Assembly: GCA_902493345.1 (NCBI GenBank)
Contig: CABUPM010000043.1
Location: 1-19,747, forward strand
DNA length: 19,747 nucleotides
DNA from: an uncultured Eubacteriales bacterium
Lineage (GTDB): Bacteria; Bacillota; Clostridia; Lachnospirales; Bianqueaceae
Direction: 5' to 3'
Position numbers and translations under genes: made by a program. Shown here one piece after another: positions 12,303-19,747 of the stretch. Numbering within the stretch: the first letter of the stretch is position 1; every line of letters starts with the position of its first letter. The notes under the pieces were generated by a model. That model was not told the DNA's origin. It ran no database searches and saw only the letters and a program-made list of their open reading frames with translations.

Positions 12303-13661
12303 TTAATTTTGAAAACTTGTAGTACCAAGCTTCTTTTTCAGGTAAATTATAAACCAAACGATCAAGATTACGCCCTTAAGAATCGAACTAATCGTAAGGC
12401 TCCACCAGACCCCGCTGAGTCCCCACTTGCTTCCCAGAAGCATAACCATCGGAATCCGGATGGATGTAAAGAGGATGCTGACAATCGACGGCGGCAGGGT
12501 CTTGCCAAGTCCGGCAAAAGCTCCTTCGGTTGCGATCTCAAGACACATAAAGAGCTGAGAATAGCCCAGAATCCTCAGATACTCCACGCCCATCGGAATG
12601 ACATCCGCCTCTGTAATGAATATCCGAAAAAGAGGTTCTGGAAAAACTGTCAGCATCAGCGTCGTAAAAATTCCCCAGATGACAACAATCACAGAGGAAG
12701 TATAAAAGCCCTTGCGCACCCGTTCCTTGTTGCCCGCGCCATAGTTCTGTCCGATAAACGCGTTGATGGACGCAGAGAATCCATCCGCCGTCATCCATGA
12801 GATGGATTCGATCTGGCTTCCAACCTTCTGCACCGCTACCGCAGCGTCGCCCCATCCCGCGATCAACCGGGCGACCACCATAGAAATGGCTGAGAAGATC
12901 ATGCTCTGGACCGCTGTCGGCAGTCCAATCTTCACCACCTGTAGGATATCCTGTCCGCGCAGCTTTTCTCTCCAGCGGATAAACACGAACAGCACCGTAT
13001 CCCGGCTGGCAAAATAGATCATGATCACCATTACGACAAGCTGTGCAAACACCGTTGCGATAGCCGCACCCATAACTCCCAGCGCCGGAATCGGTCCCAA
13101 GCCAAAGATCAGAAGCGGATCCAGCGCGATGTTGGATACCAAGCCCACGGTTGTCGCCAGAAATGGCGCCGTACTGTTGCCGCTTGCGGTCAGGAGCCCT
13201 GTCATGATCTGGTTAATATAGTTGAACACAATACCGCCGCAGGTGATGATCATATAGATCTCGGCATCGGCTATTACCTGCGGACTATTTAAATGAAAGA
13301 AGCCGATCAGCGGACGATGCAGCAATCCTGCCGCGCCGCCGAAAATGATTCCGGCAAGAAGTCCCAGAATCAGCGCCGTTTTGGCATAGCGCGCAGCATC
13401 CGAAGGCTCCCTCGCCCCCAGCGATTGCGCTGTTTTAACCTGTCCGCCCATGCGACACATCGTCGCGAGGCCAGCCGCCAACCAGCTGTACATGCCAGCC
13501 GCGCCAACCGCCGCGACCTGATTGCTGCCCAATCGCCCAATCCAGATCATATCCGTCAGATTGTACGCCATCTGAATCAGAGCCGTCGCCGTGATAGGCA
13601 CCGCCAAACGAACCAACGCCGGAAGAATTCTCCCCTCCAGCAGATTAACTGTTTTGCTCAT
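12303..13661 (-). CDS. MATE-family multidrug/cation efflux transporter
   Basis: This 452-residue integral membrane protein has about 12 hydrophobic segments and the MATE layout of two homologous halves. The N-terminal motif LAVPITATALIQMAYNLTDMIWIGRLGSNQVAAVG and the mid-protein GLPTAVQSMIFSAISMVVARLI repeat are typical. MATE pumps export drugs, dyes or metabolites using Na+ or H+ gradients. The ATG lies only 3 bases after the stop of the DtxR/MntR-type regulator gene, with AGGAGAAG inside that gene, so the pair is translationally coupled. It is the last gene of the mtnN-galE operon. The substrate is not predictable. The coupling to a metal-type regulator may hint at metal or metal-chelate export, but this is inference. 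Confidence 0.93.
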   Translation of the reverse strand: MSKTVNLLEGRILPALVRLAVPITATALIQMAYNLTDMIWIGRLGSNQVAAVGAAGMYSWLAAGLATMCRMGGQVKTAQSLGAREPSDAARYAKTALILGLLAGIIFGGAAGLLHRPLIGFFHLNSPQVIADAEIYMIITCGGIVFNYINQIMTGLLTASGNSTAPFLATTVGLVSNIALDPLLIFGLGPIPALGVMGAAIATVFAQLVVMVIMIYFASRDTVLFVFIRWREKLRGQDILQVVKIGLPTAVQSMIFSAISMVVARLIAGWGDAAVAVQKVGSQIESISWMTADGFSASINAFIGQNYGAGNKERVRKGFYTSSVIVVIWGIFTTLMLTVFPEPLFRIFITEADVIPMGVEYLRILGYSQLFMCLEIATEGAFAGLGKTLPPSIVSILFTSIRIPMVMLLGSKWGLSGVWWSLTISSILKGVILIVWFIIYLKKKLGTTSFQN

Positions 13662-13664
13662 GAT

Positions 13665-14048
13665 TTACAATTCTTCTCCTGCATCTCGATGAACAAATTT
13701 TCTTAAGCAGTCAAAAGTCTCCTGACTGATGACATGCTCGATACGGCACGCGTCCTCCGCGGCTGTCTTGGGATCGACACCGATCTTCTGCAGATAATAG
13801 CTCAAAAAGCGATGCCGCTCATAGATTTTGCTGGCAATCTCCATACCGCTGTCCGTCAGGGTTATCATGCCCTGCCCGTCCATATCGATATAGCCGTTCT
13901 CTCTCAGGCGCTTCATTGCCACGCTGATGCTTGGCTTCGAATATCCCATATCATTGGCGATATCGATGGAACGCACCTGTCCCAATCTTTCTTTTAATAC
14001 CAGAATCGTTTCCAGATAATCCTCCGCCGATTCCTTTACTTTCATCAT
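13665..14048 (-). CDS. DtxR/MntR-family metal-dependent regulator
   Basis: This 127-residue protein has the winged helix (residues 5-65: SAEDYLETILVLKE, then DIANDMGYSKPSISVAMKRLRENGYI) and the metal-binding dimerisation domain. No C-terminal SH3 domain is present, as in MntR. Residues matching metal ligands are D10, E13, H79, E104 and H105. The position of MntR Glu99 is Cys (C101 in DACRIEHVIS), as in the DtxR/IdeR ancillary-primary site. The site is therefore MntR-like at its N-terminal end and DtxR-like at its C-terminal end, so the Mn/Fe preference is open. Two consecutive ATG codons can start it. The longer is given, with GGAAAGGG upstream. It lies 19 bases after the esterase gene and 3 bases before MATE. 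Confidence 0.88.
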   Translation of the reverse strand: MMKVKESAEDYLETILVLKERLGQVRSIDIANDMGYSKPSISVAMKRLRENGYIDMDGQGMITLTDSGMEIASKIYERHRFLSYYLQKIGVDPKTAAEDACRIEHVISQETFDCLRKFVHRDAGEEL

Positions 14049-14067
14049 TGTATCCGGCCCTTTCCTT

Positions 14068-15225
14068 TTACAGACAACTGTAGATCATATTTCTGAGTCT
14101 TGGCGCGATATAGGGCTCCAGACTTGGACTGGCCTGTTCCATATAAACCGCAGTCAAACGTTTTTCCGGATCCATCATGACCCATGTTCCCGCCATGCCG
14201 CTCCATCCAAACTCTCCTACATTTCCTCCTCCGGCCTTATCCGGATCCATCATAACACGCATTCCGAGTCCATAACCATATCCACGGCAGTGTGTCCAGT
14301 CAAAATCTGCCCGCTGAACCTCATTCAGCCGATTGGTCCTCATGAGACGCAGCGTCTCCTCACCCAGAATTCTTATGCCTCCCCGCGTCGTCCCTCCGTC
14401 ACACAACGCCTGCGCGAAGGTCAGATAATCCCCCAGTGTGGAGATCATCCCGGCGCCGCCCCGATCGACTCTGCAATCCGGCCGGTAGTACACATCCTGC
14501 TTAACCAGCTTGCGATATGTACCATCCGCCTGTCTCTCGTAGAATCCGGCCATCCGCTCCTCCAGCGTCCGGCTGTCGCAGCGGAATACTGTATCCTTGA
14601 GCCCCAAAGGGTCTGTTATATGATGCGCGATGTACTCACTCAACCTCTCCCCGCTTAGGGCCTCGATCATAGCTCCCAGCACTTCATGGCACATGCTATA
14701 CCGCCAATGACTGTTCGGCTCAAATGCCAGCGGGCACTCCGCCAGCGCCTGTACCAATTCTCTTGTGGTATGTTCCGGCTTTTCCTGACGCAGCCGGGCA
14801 AGCCTGCCGGCGACCTCACGCGCCGCATCGCCACCGTCACCTTCATAGGTGAGTCCGGCTGTCATTCCAAACAGATCTCCCACCCGAATCGGCTGAACAG
14901 CTCTGCGCAGTTCTGTTTTTGCGTTGGGTTTGGTATACAGCACCCGCATCTCGGCAAATTCCGGAAGATATGTACTGACCGGATCGGTCAGCAGGAACTT
15001 GCCCTGCTCGTACAGCTGCATCGCTGCCACACAAGTAAAGAGCTTCGTCATGGAGTAGATTCGAAACATCGTATCCAGTCCGATTTTGCGTCCACTTTCC
15101 AGGTCCGCGTACCCTGTATAATGCTCATAGACCTTTTCTCCATCCTTCAGCAGCGCAAAACTGCAGCCCGGGATTCCTTTTTCCGCCAGACTGTCCAAAA
15201 AATCGGTCATTCTCTGAAACTCCAT
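14068..15225 (-). CDS. Serine hydrolase of the beta-lactamase/family VIII esterase type
   Basis: This 385-residue enzyme has the class C beta-lactamase fold. The nucleophile motif S58-M-T-K61 lies in FRIYSMTKLF, and the catalytic tyrosine motif is Y176 in WRYSMCHEVLG. A C-terminal FGWSGMAGTWVMMDP block stands where beta-lactamases have KTG or HTG. The YxN asparagine is absent (Y-S-M), as in family VIII carboxylesterases such as EstB, so an esterase or peptidase role is more likely than antibiotic resistance. No signal peptide is seen, so it is cytoplasmic. The ribosome-binding site TAAGGAGGAG overlaps the galE stop codon 12 bases upstream, showing tight coupling. The substrate is unknown. Confidence 0.86.
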   Translation of the reverse strand: MEFQRMTDFLDSLAEKGIPGCSFALLKDGEKVYEHYTGYADLESGRKIGLDTMFRIYSMTKLFTCVAAMQLYEQGKFLLTDPVSTYLPEFAEMRVLYTKPNAKTELRRAVQPIRVGDLFGMTAGLTYEGDGGDAAREVAGRLARLRQEKPEHTTRELVQALAECPLAFEPNSHWRYSMCHEVLGAMIEALSGERLSEYIAHHITDPLGLKDTVFRCDSRTLEERMAGFYERQADGTYRKLVKQDVYYRPDCRVDRGGAGMISTLGDYLTFAQALCDGGTTRGGIRILGEETLRLMRTNRLNEVQRADFDWTHCRGYGYGLGMRVMMDPDKAGGGNVGEFGWSGMAGTWVMMDPEKRLTAVYMEQASPSLEPYIAPRLRNMIYSCL

Positions 15226-15237
15226 AGCGTCTCCTCC

Positions 15238-16227
15238 TTATCTGTTTTTGATCATAAAATTCCAGCTGTCCGCGCACATCTGCCGTACATCTTTCTCTGC
15301 CTTCCAGCCCAGCTCACGCTCCGCCTTTGCCGGATCAGCATAACACTCGGCAATATCTCCCGGTCGTCTCCCGATAATCTTGTACGGCAGCTTTTTCCCA
15401 CAGGCTTCTTCATAGGCATGAATCATATCCAGAACGCTGTATCCGGTTCCCGTTCCCAGGTTGTAGATATGCACTCCCGTTTCCTTCTTGTCCAAGGCCT
15501 TCAGATGCCCCTTCGCAAGATCTACCACATGGATATAATCCCGGACTCCCGTTCCGTCCGGCGTCGGATAATCATCGCCGAACACCCGGACATACGGCAG
15601 CTCTCCCAGCGCTACTTTAGCGATATACGGCGTCAGATTATTGGGGATTCCATTGGGATCTTCTCCCAAAAGTCCGCTCTCATGCGCGCCTACCGGATTG
15701 AAATACCGCAGCAGCACCACATTCCACTCCGGATCCGCCTTTTGCAGATCGGTCAATATACGTTCGATAAAAAGCTTAGTTGTCCCATACGGATTGGTCG
15801 TCGATAACGGAAAGTCCTCCCGAATGGGAACGCTCGCGGGATCTCCGTATACGGTTGCTGACGAGCTGAAAATGATCCTTTTCACCTGATGCGCCTGCAT
15901 CGCATTGCACAGATGCAGCGTTCCTGTCAGGTTATTATGATAATACCGCAGCGGCTGCTCACAGGACTCGCCTACCGCCTTCAGGCCTGCGAAATGAATG
16001 ACTGCCGTGATCGGCTGCTCATCGAACACACGATTCACACCCTCCTGATCCAGCAGATCCACCTGATAAAACGGAAAGTCCCGTCCTGTAATCGTCCGAA
16101 TCCCCTCCAAAGCCTCCGGCTTGGAATTGCAGAAATTATCCAATACCACAATATCATATCCCGCGTTCAAAAGCTCCACGCAGGTATGGCTTCCGATATA
16201 TCCGGCTCCGCCTGTTACCAGAATCAT
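15238..16227 (-). CDS. galE: UDP-glucose 4-epimerase
   Basis: This 329-residue extended-SDR enzyme interconverts UDP-glucose and UDP-galactose (Leloir pathway and cell-surface sugar supply). The NAD-binding motif is T5-G-G-A-G-Y-I-G12. The catalytic set is SSSATVYG (S123/T125 region) and Y147-x-x-x-K151 in NPYGTTK. The C-terminal RRPGDIAECYADPAKA is the typical GalE signature. An upstream in-frame ATG (16245) is rejected because the ribosome-binding site GGGGAGG lies just after it and 10 bases before ATG 16227. That start gives the family N-terminus MILVTGGAGYIGSH and overlaps the mtnN stop by 4 bases (ATGA). Confidence 0.96.
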   Translation of the reverse strand: MILVTGGAGYIGSHTCVELLNAGYDIVVLDNFCNSKPEALEGIRTITGRDFPFYQVDLLDQEGVNRVFDEQPITAVIHFAGLKAVGESCEQPLRYYHNNLTGTLHLCNAMQAHQVKRIIFSSSATVYGDPASVPIREDFPLSTTNPYGTTKLFIERILTDLQKADPEWNVVLLRYFNPVGAHESGLLGEDPNGIPNNLTPYIAKVALGELPYVRVFGDDYPTPDGTGVRDYIHVVDLAKGHLKALDKKETGVHIYNLGTGTGYSVLDMIHAYEEACGKKLPYKIIGRRPGDIAECYADPAKAERELGWKAEKDVRQMCADSWNFMIKNR

Positions 16228-16940
16228 GCTCTTGTTCCTCCCCATACCGTAATCATATGCTTCAGGATCTCGACCGCCTGTGCCGCTGCCTTAGCCGAGA
16301 ACTCCGCGTAGCTGACGCCAGCTTCCTCTCCGGCCGTATCCGACATGGAACGGATTACCACATAGGGTACTCGGTTGCGCCAGCAAGCCTGTGCTAACGC
16401 GGCTCCCTCCATCTCTGCGCACAATGCGTCAAATCTCTCGTAGATCTTAGTCCTGGCTTCCTCACCCGCGACAAACAGATCACCGCTGGCAATCCGTCCT
16501 GTATGGACCGAAAGCCCTTCGTCCCTTCCTGCTTCCTGTGCCATGCGGATCAGCTCCGGATCCGCCGGAAAGAGGCTCTCATTCTGATCCGGAATCACGC
16601 CCCGGGCATAACCTAATCCGGTTACATTCATATCATGCTGTACCGTATCCTGAGACACGACAATATCATAGATCTTCATTCCGGGCGCAATCGCACCCGC
16701 GGAACCCACATTGATCAGCGCCTGCGGATGGAACAAATCTATCAGCACCTGTGTTCCTATGGCGGCATTCACCTTACCAATACCACAGCGCATAGCCGCG
16801 ACCTGTACTTCTCCCACAGAACCCGTCAAAAAGACGCATCCGGCCGGCCCTTCTTCTTTCCGGGCATCCTCCAGAAACTCTGCCAACCCCTGTAATTCCT
16901 GTTCCTCTGCGGCAATGACCGCTATACACTGTTTTGCCAT
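16224..16940 (-). CDS. mtnN: 5'-methylthioadenosine/S-adenosylhomocysteine nucleosidase
   Basis: This 238-residue enzyme cleaves adenine from methylthioadenosine and S-adenosylhomocysteine in SAM recycling and the autoinducer-2 branch. Family features are the N-terminal acidic E12/E13 (IAAEEQE), GIGKVNAA, LINVGSAGAI, and FVAGEEARTKIYERF. The catalytic block is CAEMEGAALAQAC (E178), with RSMSDTA (D201). The ATG has AGAGGAGG upstream and a consensus promoter 30 bases before it. It is the first gene of a five-gene operon. galE starts inside its stop codon. Confidence 0.95.
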   Translation of the reverse strand: MAKQCIAVIAAEEQELQGLAEFLEDARKEEGPAGCVFLTGSVGEVQVAAMRCGIGKVNAAIGTQVLIDLFHPQALINVGSAGAIAPGMKIYDIVVSQDTVQHDMNVTGLGYARGVIPDQNESLFPADPELIRMAQEAGRDEGLSVHTGRIASGDLFVAGEEARTKIYERFDALCAEMEGAALAQACWRNRVPYVVIRSMSDTAGEEAGVSYAEFSAKAAAQAVEILKHMITVWGGTRA

Positions 16941-16969
16941 AAATTGCCTCCTCTAATCTATACACAGTC

Positions 16970-16998
16970 AGTATAGCACAATTCTTTTGTATTTTCAA
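16970..16998 (-). promoter_or_regulatory. Promoter of the mtnN-galE-esterase-regulator-MATE operon
   Basis: On the minus strand TTGAAA (16998-16993) and TATACT (16975-16970) are separated by exactly 17 bp, about 30 bases before the mtnN ATG. No other good promoter was noticed between here and the MATE gene. Confidence 0.85.
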
Positions 16999-17021
16999 TC
17001 TTTTCCTTCCGGTATACCTGC

Positions 17022-17059
17022 ATTTAAAAGGCCCAGTATGACTCTCTGCCATACCGGGC
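17022..17059 (-). terminator. Terminator of the uronate operon
   Basis: On the minus strand GCCCGGTATG and CATACTGGGC form a 10-bp stem with one G-U pair and a 9-base loop (17059-17031), then CTTTTAAA. It lies 12 bases after the GH88 stop codon. Confidence 0.85.
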
Positions 17060-17071
17060 TTCTCCACCTTT

Positions 17072-18217
17072 TTACCAAATCCACAAATCCTTATTCGTCA
17101 GCTTCAGCAGAGCCTCGACCAGATAATAATCTCCGTAAATGATATTATACTCATGCTCAGGCTCCGAATAGGAACTGGAGCACTTTTGCAGGATTCCATC
17201 CGTCAGCGTATCCCAGTCGCAGCGATCCGCCACAAGAGGACGCAGAAGCCGTAAGGCTCCTTCTGTGTACACCCTTTTCTCCAATTCCGGAACTTCTCTC
17301 GCGATTTCAAGCATACCGCATGCCGCGATCGCCGCCGCGGTAGAATCTTCATACCACGGCTCGGCCGGCATCCGAAAATCAATCGGAATCCGCCCGTCTT
17401 CCGGAATATTGGCCATAAAATAGTGTGCAACCCGCTTGGCCGCATCCAGATACTCTGGCCGGTGCGTATGGCGGTAGCTGATCATAAAGCCGTAGATCCC
17501 CCAGCCCTGGCCGCGCGTCCAGGAGGATCCCTGGCCATAGCCCTGGCCTCCGTGCGAGCAGAGCATTTCTCCTGTCTCCGGATCAAATTCTACAATGTGG
17601 TTGACCGAGCCGTCCGGACGGATAAACGCTGTCAGCGCCGTATCCGCGTGTGCCTGCGCAATCTGCGCAAAACGGGGATCGCCCGTCACCTCCGACGCCC
17701 AGTACAGCAGGGACAGGTTCATCATACAATCAATGATCGCCCAGCCCACATTATCATGTCCATGCCATTTCTCATTCCATGCCCGGATAAACTTACCGTT
17801 GAGGTTGAATCGGCCGGCCAGCAGTGTCGCCGCGTGCAGACCGCGCTGCAAACTGTCTTCTGATGCGTTCAGGCGATAATCCGCCACCGCTGTGGGCATC
17901 CACATAAAGCCTACGTCATGGTGCAGCTTCGTAAACTGGTTAAAACACAGATCCAGCCGCTCTTCTGAATACCGGGCAATCTCCGCGTATCTCGGATCCT
18001 TGGTCGCATGATACAGCTGCCACATCAGGCCGCCCCAAAAGCCATTGGTCCACCAGTGCAGTCCATGGATGTCGGAATGATCGTCATGAATTCCGCCATC
18101 CGAACGAAACGGAATCTTTTTCGCGGATCTCTCCCGCACCTGCTCCATCTTGGCATAGACCTTTTCCAGTGTCTCCTCTGCCCATTTCTGATCCTTTTTG
18201 GATATCTCCAGTTCCAT
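17072..18217 (-). CDS. Glycoside hydrolase family 88 unsaturated uronyl hydrolase
   Basis: This 381-residue enzyme removes the unsaturated uronic acid left at oligosaccharide ends by polysaccharide lyases (glycosaminoglycan or similar substrates), by hydration. GH88 blocks are all present: LHHDVGFMW (with D101), AATLLAGRFN, IRAWNEKWHGHDNVGWAIIDCMMNL (with D163), RPDGSVNHIVEFDPETGE, SSWTRGQGWGIYGF and EDSTAAAIAACGMLE. D101 and D163 match the two catalytic aspartates of the Bacillus enzyme. No signal peptide is seen, so it acts inside the cell on imported disaccharides. Start ATG 18217 has AAGGAGGACAGT upstream. An in-frame ATG at 18238 would put that site inside the gene and is rejected. The ribosome-binding site touches the SDR stop codon. 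Confidence 0.94.
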   Translation of the reverse strand: MELEISKKDQKWAEETLEKVYAKMEQVRERSAKKIPFRSDGGIHDDHSDIHGLHWWTNGFWGGLMWQLYHATKDPRYAEIARYSEERLDLCFNQFTKLHHDVGFMWMPTAVADYRLNASEDSLQRGLHAATLLAGRFNLNGKFIRAWNEKWHGHDNVGWAIIDCMMNLSLLYWASEVTGDPRFAQIAQAHADTALTAFIRPDGSVNHIVEFDPETGEMLCSHGGQGYGQGSSWTRGQGWGIYGFMISYRHTHRPEYLDAAKRVAHYFMANIPEDGRIPIDFRMPAEPWYEDSTAAAIAACGMLEIAREVPELEKRVYTEGALRLLRPLVADRCDWDTLTDGILQKCSSSYSEPEHEYNIIYGDYYLVEALLKLTNKDLWIW

Positions 18218-18227
18218 ACTGTCCTCC

Positions 18228-18998
18228 TTAAAATCCAATCAGCGCTCCGCCATCGACCGGCAGGCATACGCCATTGATGTACTTTGCAGCGTCGCTGCAC
18301 AGAAATACCGCTGCCGTTCCGATATCCTGCGCTTCTCCTACCCGCTTCATCGGAATCCGTCCCATGATCTTGGCAAGACGCGCCGGATCGTTATCTGTCG
18401 CCTTATGGAACATCGGAGTCTCGATCCATCCCGGCGCGATCGCGTTCACCCGTACACCGTCCGCGCCGCACTCAGCCGCCAGCACATGCACCAATCCCAG
18501 ATATCCCGCCTTGGCTGTCGCGTAACCTGCCACATAAGGCTGTCCGATATAACTGGTCATACTGGCCTGGAAGAGAATGCTGCCCTTTTTCTGTTCCTTC
18601 ATATGCGGAATCAGCGCCTTGGTCAGCGCAAACGCGCCTACCAGATGCACATTCAATACACTCTGGTACTCCTCTACACTCATCTCCTCGATCGGCTTCT
18701 TGCAATGGTTGCCGGCGTTATTCACCAGGATTGTGATCGGTCCCTGCTCCGCGATGATCTTATCCGCCATCTCCTGCGCTTTTTCCGTATTCGTAATATC
18801 ATACTGATAAAATACAGCCTGTCCCTCAAACTCAGACAGGATCTGCGCCGCCTTGTCCGGATTTTCCCGGCTGAGTACGACAACTCTGGCTCCCGCGCCG
18901 ACCATGCAGCGTGTAATACCCATTCCCAACCCGGTCAATCCTCCGGTAATGACCGCCGTACGTCCTTTCAAAGAAAACAGATCTGCTGTCTCAAACAT
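18228..18998 (-). CDS. SDR-family oxidoreductase, KduD / gluconate 5-dehydrogenase-like
   Basis: This 256-residue classical short-chain dehydrogenase has the coenzyme motif TGGLTGLGMG (residues 18-27), NNAG (93-96), the active site with Y159-x-x-x-K163 in GYATAKAG, and a serine in QASMTSYIG. IAPGWIETPM and INGVCLPVDGG are standard C-terminal blocks. Its overall character and its place between UxaA and GH88 suggest a keto-uronate or 2-keto-3-deoxygluconate type dehydrogenase (KduD-like), or a mannonate/fructuronate reductase substitute. The coenzyme (NAD or NADP) is not settled. ATG 18998 has AAAGGA about 9 bases upstream. TTG 19019 and ATG 19007 are in frame but poorly placed relative to that site. 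Confidence 0.88.
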   Translation of the reverse strand: MFETADLFSLKGRTAVITGGLTGLGMGITRCMVGAGARVVVLSRENPDKAAQILSEFEGQAVFYQYDITNTEKAQEMADKIIAEQGPITILVNNAGNHCKKPIEEMSVEEYQSVLNVHLVGAFALTKALIPHMKEQKKGSILFQASMTSYIGQPYVAGYATAKAGYLGLVHVLAAECGADGVRVNAIAPGWIETPMFHKATDNDPARLAKIMGRIPMKRVGEAQDIGTAAVFLCSDAAKYINGVCLPVDGGALIGF

Positions 18999-19003
18999 TC
19001 TAT

Positions 19004-19747
19004 TCATTCCTTTCTGCAACTAGGCTCCTGATATTTGTAAGGGATAAAATACTCCCGATGTCCTATTCCTTCTGCCTTAGAAGGAGTTCCTGAGGCCACT
19101 TTCAAAACCAACGCCTTCAGTTCTTCCTTCAGCTCTTCCATGGAGCACTTTCCTGCCAATACCCGCCCTGCGTCAAAATCCATATCTTCACTCATCCGCG
19201 CATAGGTACGGCTATTGCCCGTCACCTTGATGACCGGCGCGACGGCACTGCCGACTACATTGCCGCGTCCCGTCACAAGGAATACAATCTGTGCCCCGCA
19301 GCTGATCAGATCCATCAGCCCCTCATTATCATTGGGATTGGTAATGCCAAACTGCATCCAGTGCGGATCCGGCGTCGAATCCAGAAGCCAGAGTCCCGGA
19401 TGCGGCGGCCTCTCGCTCACCTTGAGCACGCCTTCGATCGGTTTGCTTCCGCTCTTGATCACCGCTCCCATGCTCTTTTCTTCGATGGTGGACAATCCGC
19501 CCGCGAAGTTGCCCGGGCTGACCGAGTACTGCCGGACTTCTCTGCAATACGCCATTGCCTTATCGTAGGTCTCCCGAAGCTGGCGTGCCGCTTCCGGTGT
19601 CGCCGCGCGCGCCACCAGCTGATCTCCCAGCCCGACCGCTTCTACGATCTCCTCAAAGATCGCTGTGCCGCCCTGCTCTACGAGATCATCATAAAAACGT
19701 CCCACCACTACATTGCCTGCCAGAGCGCTGGTGTAATCGCTCCCACC
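19004..19747 (-). CDS. uxaA: UxaA-family altronate dehydratase, C-terminal part (5' end outside window)
   Basis: The frame is open to the right edge of the window, so only the last 247 residues are seen. The visible part begins GGSDYTSALAGNVVVGRFYDD, which matches the UxaA/GarD core (GGSD-x-x-S-x-x-x-x-N-x-x-x-G). It continues with FEEIVEAVG, SPGNFAGGLSTIEEKSMGA, LLDSTPDPHWM and ISCGAQIVFLVTGRGN. UxaA dehydrates D-altronate to 2-keto-3-deoxygluconate in galacturonate catabolism. Galactarate dehydratase-like substrates are an alternative. The gene ends with TGA overlapping an ATG (19007) of the SDR frame, and it is the first visible gene of the uronate operon. Whether the SAF domain is fused or encoded separately cannot be seen. 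Confidence 0.88.
   Translation of the reverse strand, partial: GGSDYTSALAGNVVVGRFYDDLVEQGGTAIFEEIVEAVGLGDQLVARAATPEAARQLRETYDKAMAYCREVRQYSVSPGNFAGGLSTIEEKSMGAVIKSGSKPIEGVLKVSERPPHPGLWLLDSTPDPHWMQFGITNPNDNEGLMDLISCGAQIVFLVTGRGNVVGSAVAPVIKVTGNSRTYARMSEDMDFDAGRVLAGKCSMEELKEELKALVLKVASGTPSKAEGIGHREYFIPYKYQEPSCRKE

Noticed and set aside
14068..15225. Antibiotic-resistance beta-lactamase
   Set aside because: There is no signal peptide, no YxN asparagine and no KTG triad. It fits family VIII esterases better.
14686..15807. 373-codon plus-strand frame across the esterase and galE genes
   Set aside because: It runs antisense to two well-supported genes, with no start signal and no family features.

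Overview
The window looks like chromosomal DNA of a moderately GC-rich, low-oxygen Firmicute, most likely a gut Lachnospiraceae/Clostridia member. Evidence for this: AddB-type (not RecB) recombination helicase, a group B [FeFe]-hydrogenase, strong GGAGG ribosome-binding sites, consensus TTGACA/TATAAT promoters, a GH88/UxaA uronate pathway, and a tRNA-Ala without encoded CCA. The species assignment is inference.

Left part (1-9121), housekeeping. A LysR regulator (+) converges stop-on-stop with dgt (-). dgt overlaps the upstream addB (-). Divergent from addB is a two-gene unit of small membrane proteins (5475-6082, the second only 52 aa), closed by a bidirectional terminator. Next on the minus strand are a monomeric group B-like [FeFe]-hydrogenase with its own promoter and truA. 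Divergent from truA is an orphan receiver-like protein that lacks the phospho-acceptor aspartate.

Middle part (about 9122-12185), accessory island. The DNA becomes visibly AT-rich. It holds a minus-strand XRE regulator plus AbiEii-like nucleotidyltransferase (overlapping, toxin-antitoxin-like), a 250-bp divergent control region with tandem palindromes, a plus-strand 43-aa HTH-like micro-ORF, and an AbiTii-domain protein that starts one base after it. A gene-free block of about 440 bp follows, carrying a series of hairpins, two of them in a duplicated repeat-hairpin-T-tract module. The island ends next to a tRNA-Ala(GGC) gene with its own promoter and terminator. This is the part most likely to hold a poorly described (phage-defence) system.

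Right part (12303-16940), a tight minus-strand operon from one strong promoter: MTA/SAH nucleosidase, galE, a family VIII esterase/beta-lactamase-like hydrolase, a short DtxR/MntR-type regulator, and a MATE exporter. Genes are 3-19 bp apart or overlap by 4 bp, with ribosome-binding sites sitting on the previous gene's end.

Far right (17031-19747, continuing out of the window), a minus-strand uronate catabolism operon: UxaA-type altronate dehydratase (5' end missing), an SDR oxidoreductase, and a cytoplasmic GH88 unsaturated uronyl hydrolase, followed by a terminator. Together these would cleave imported unsaturated uronide oligosaccharides and feed uronates toward 2-keto-3-deoxygluconate.
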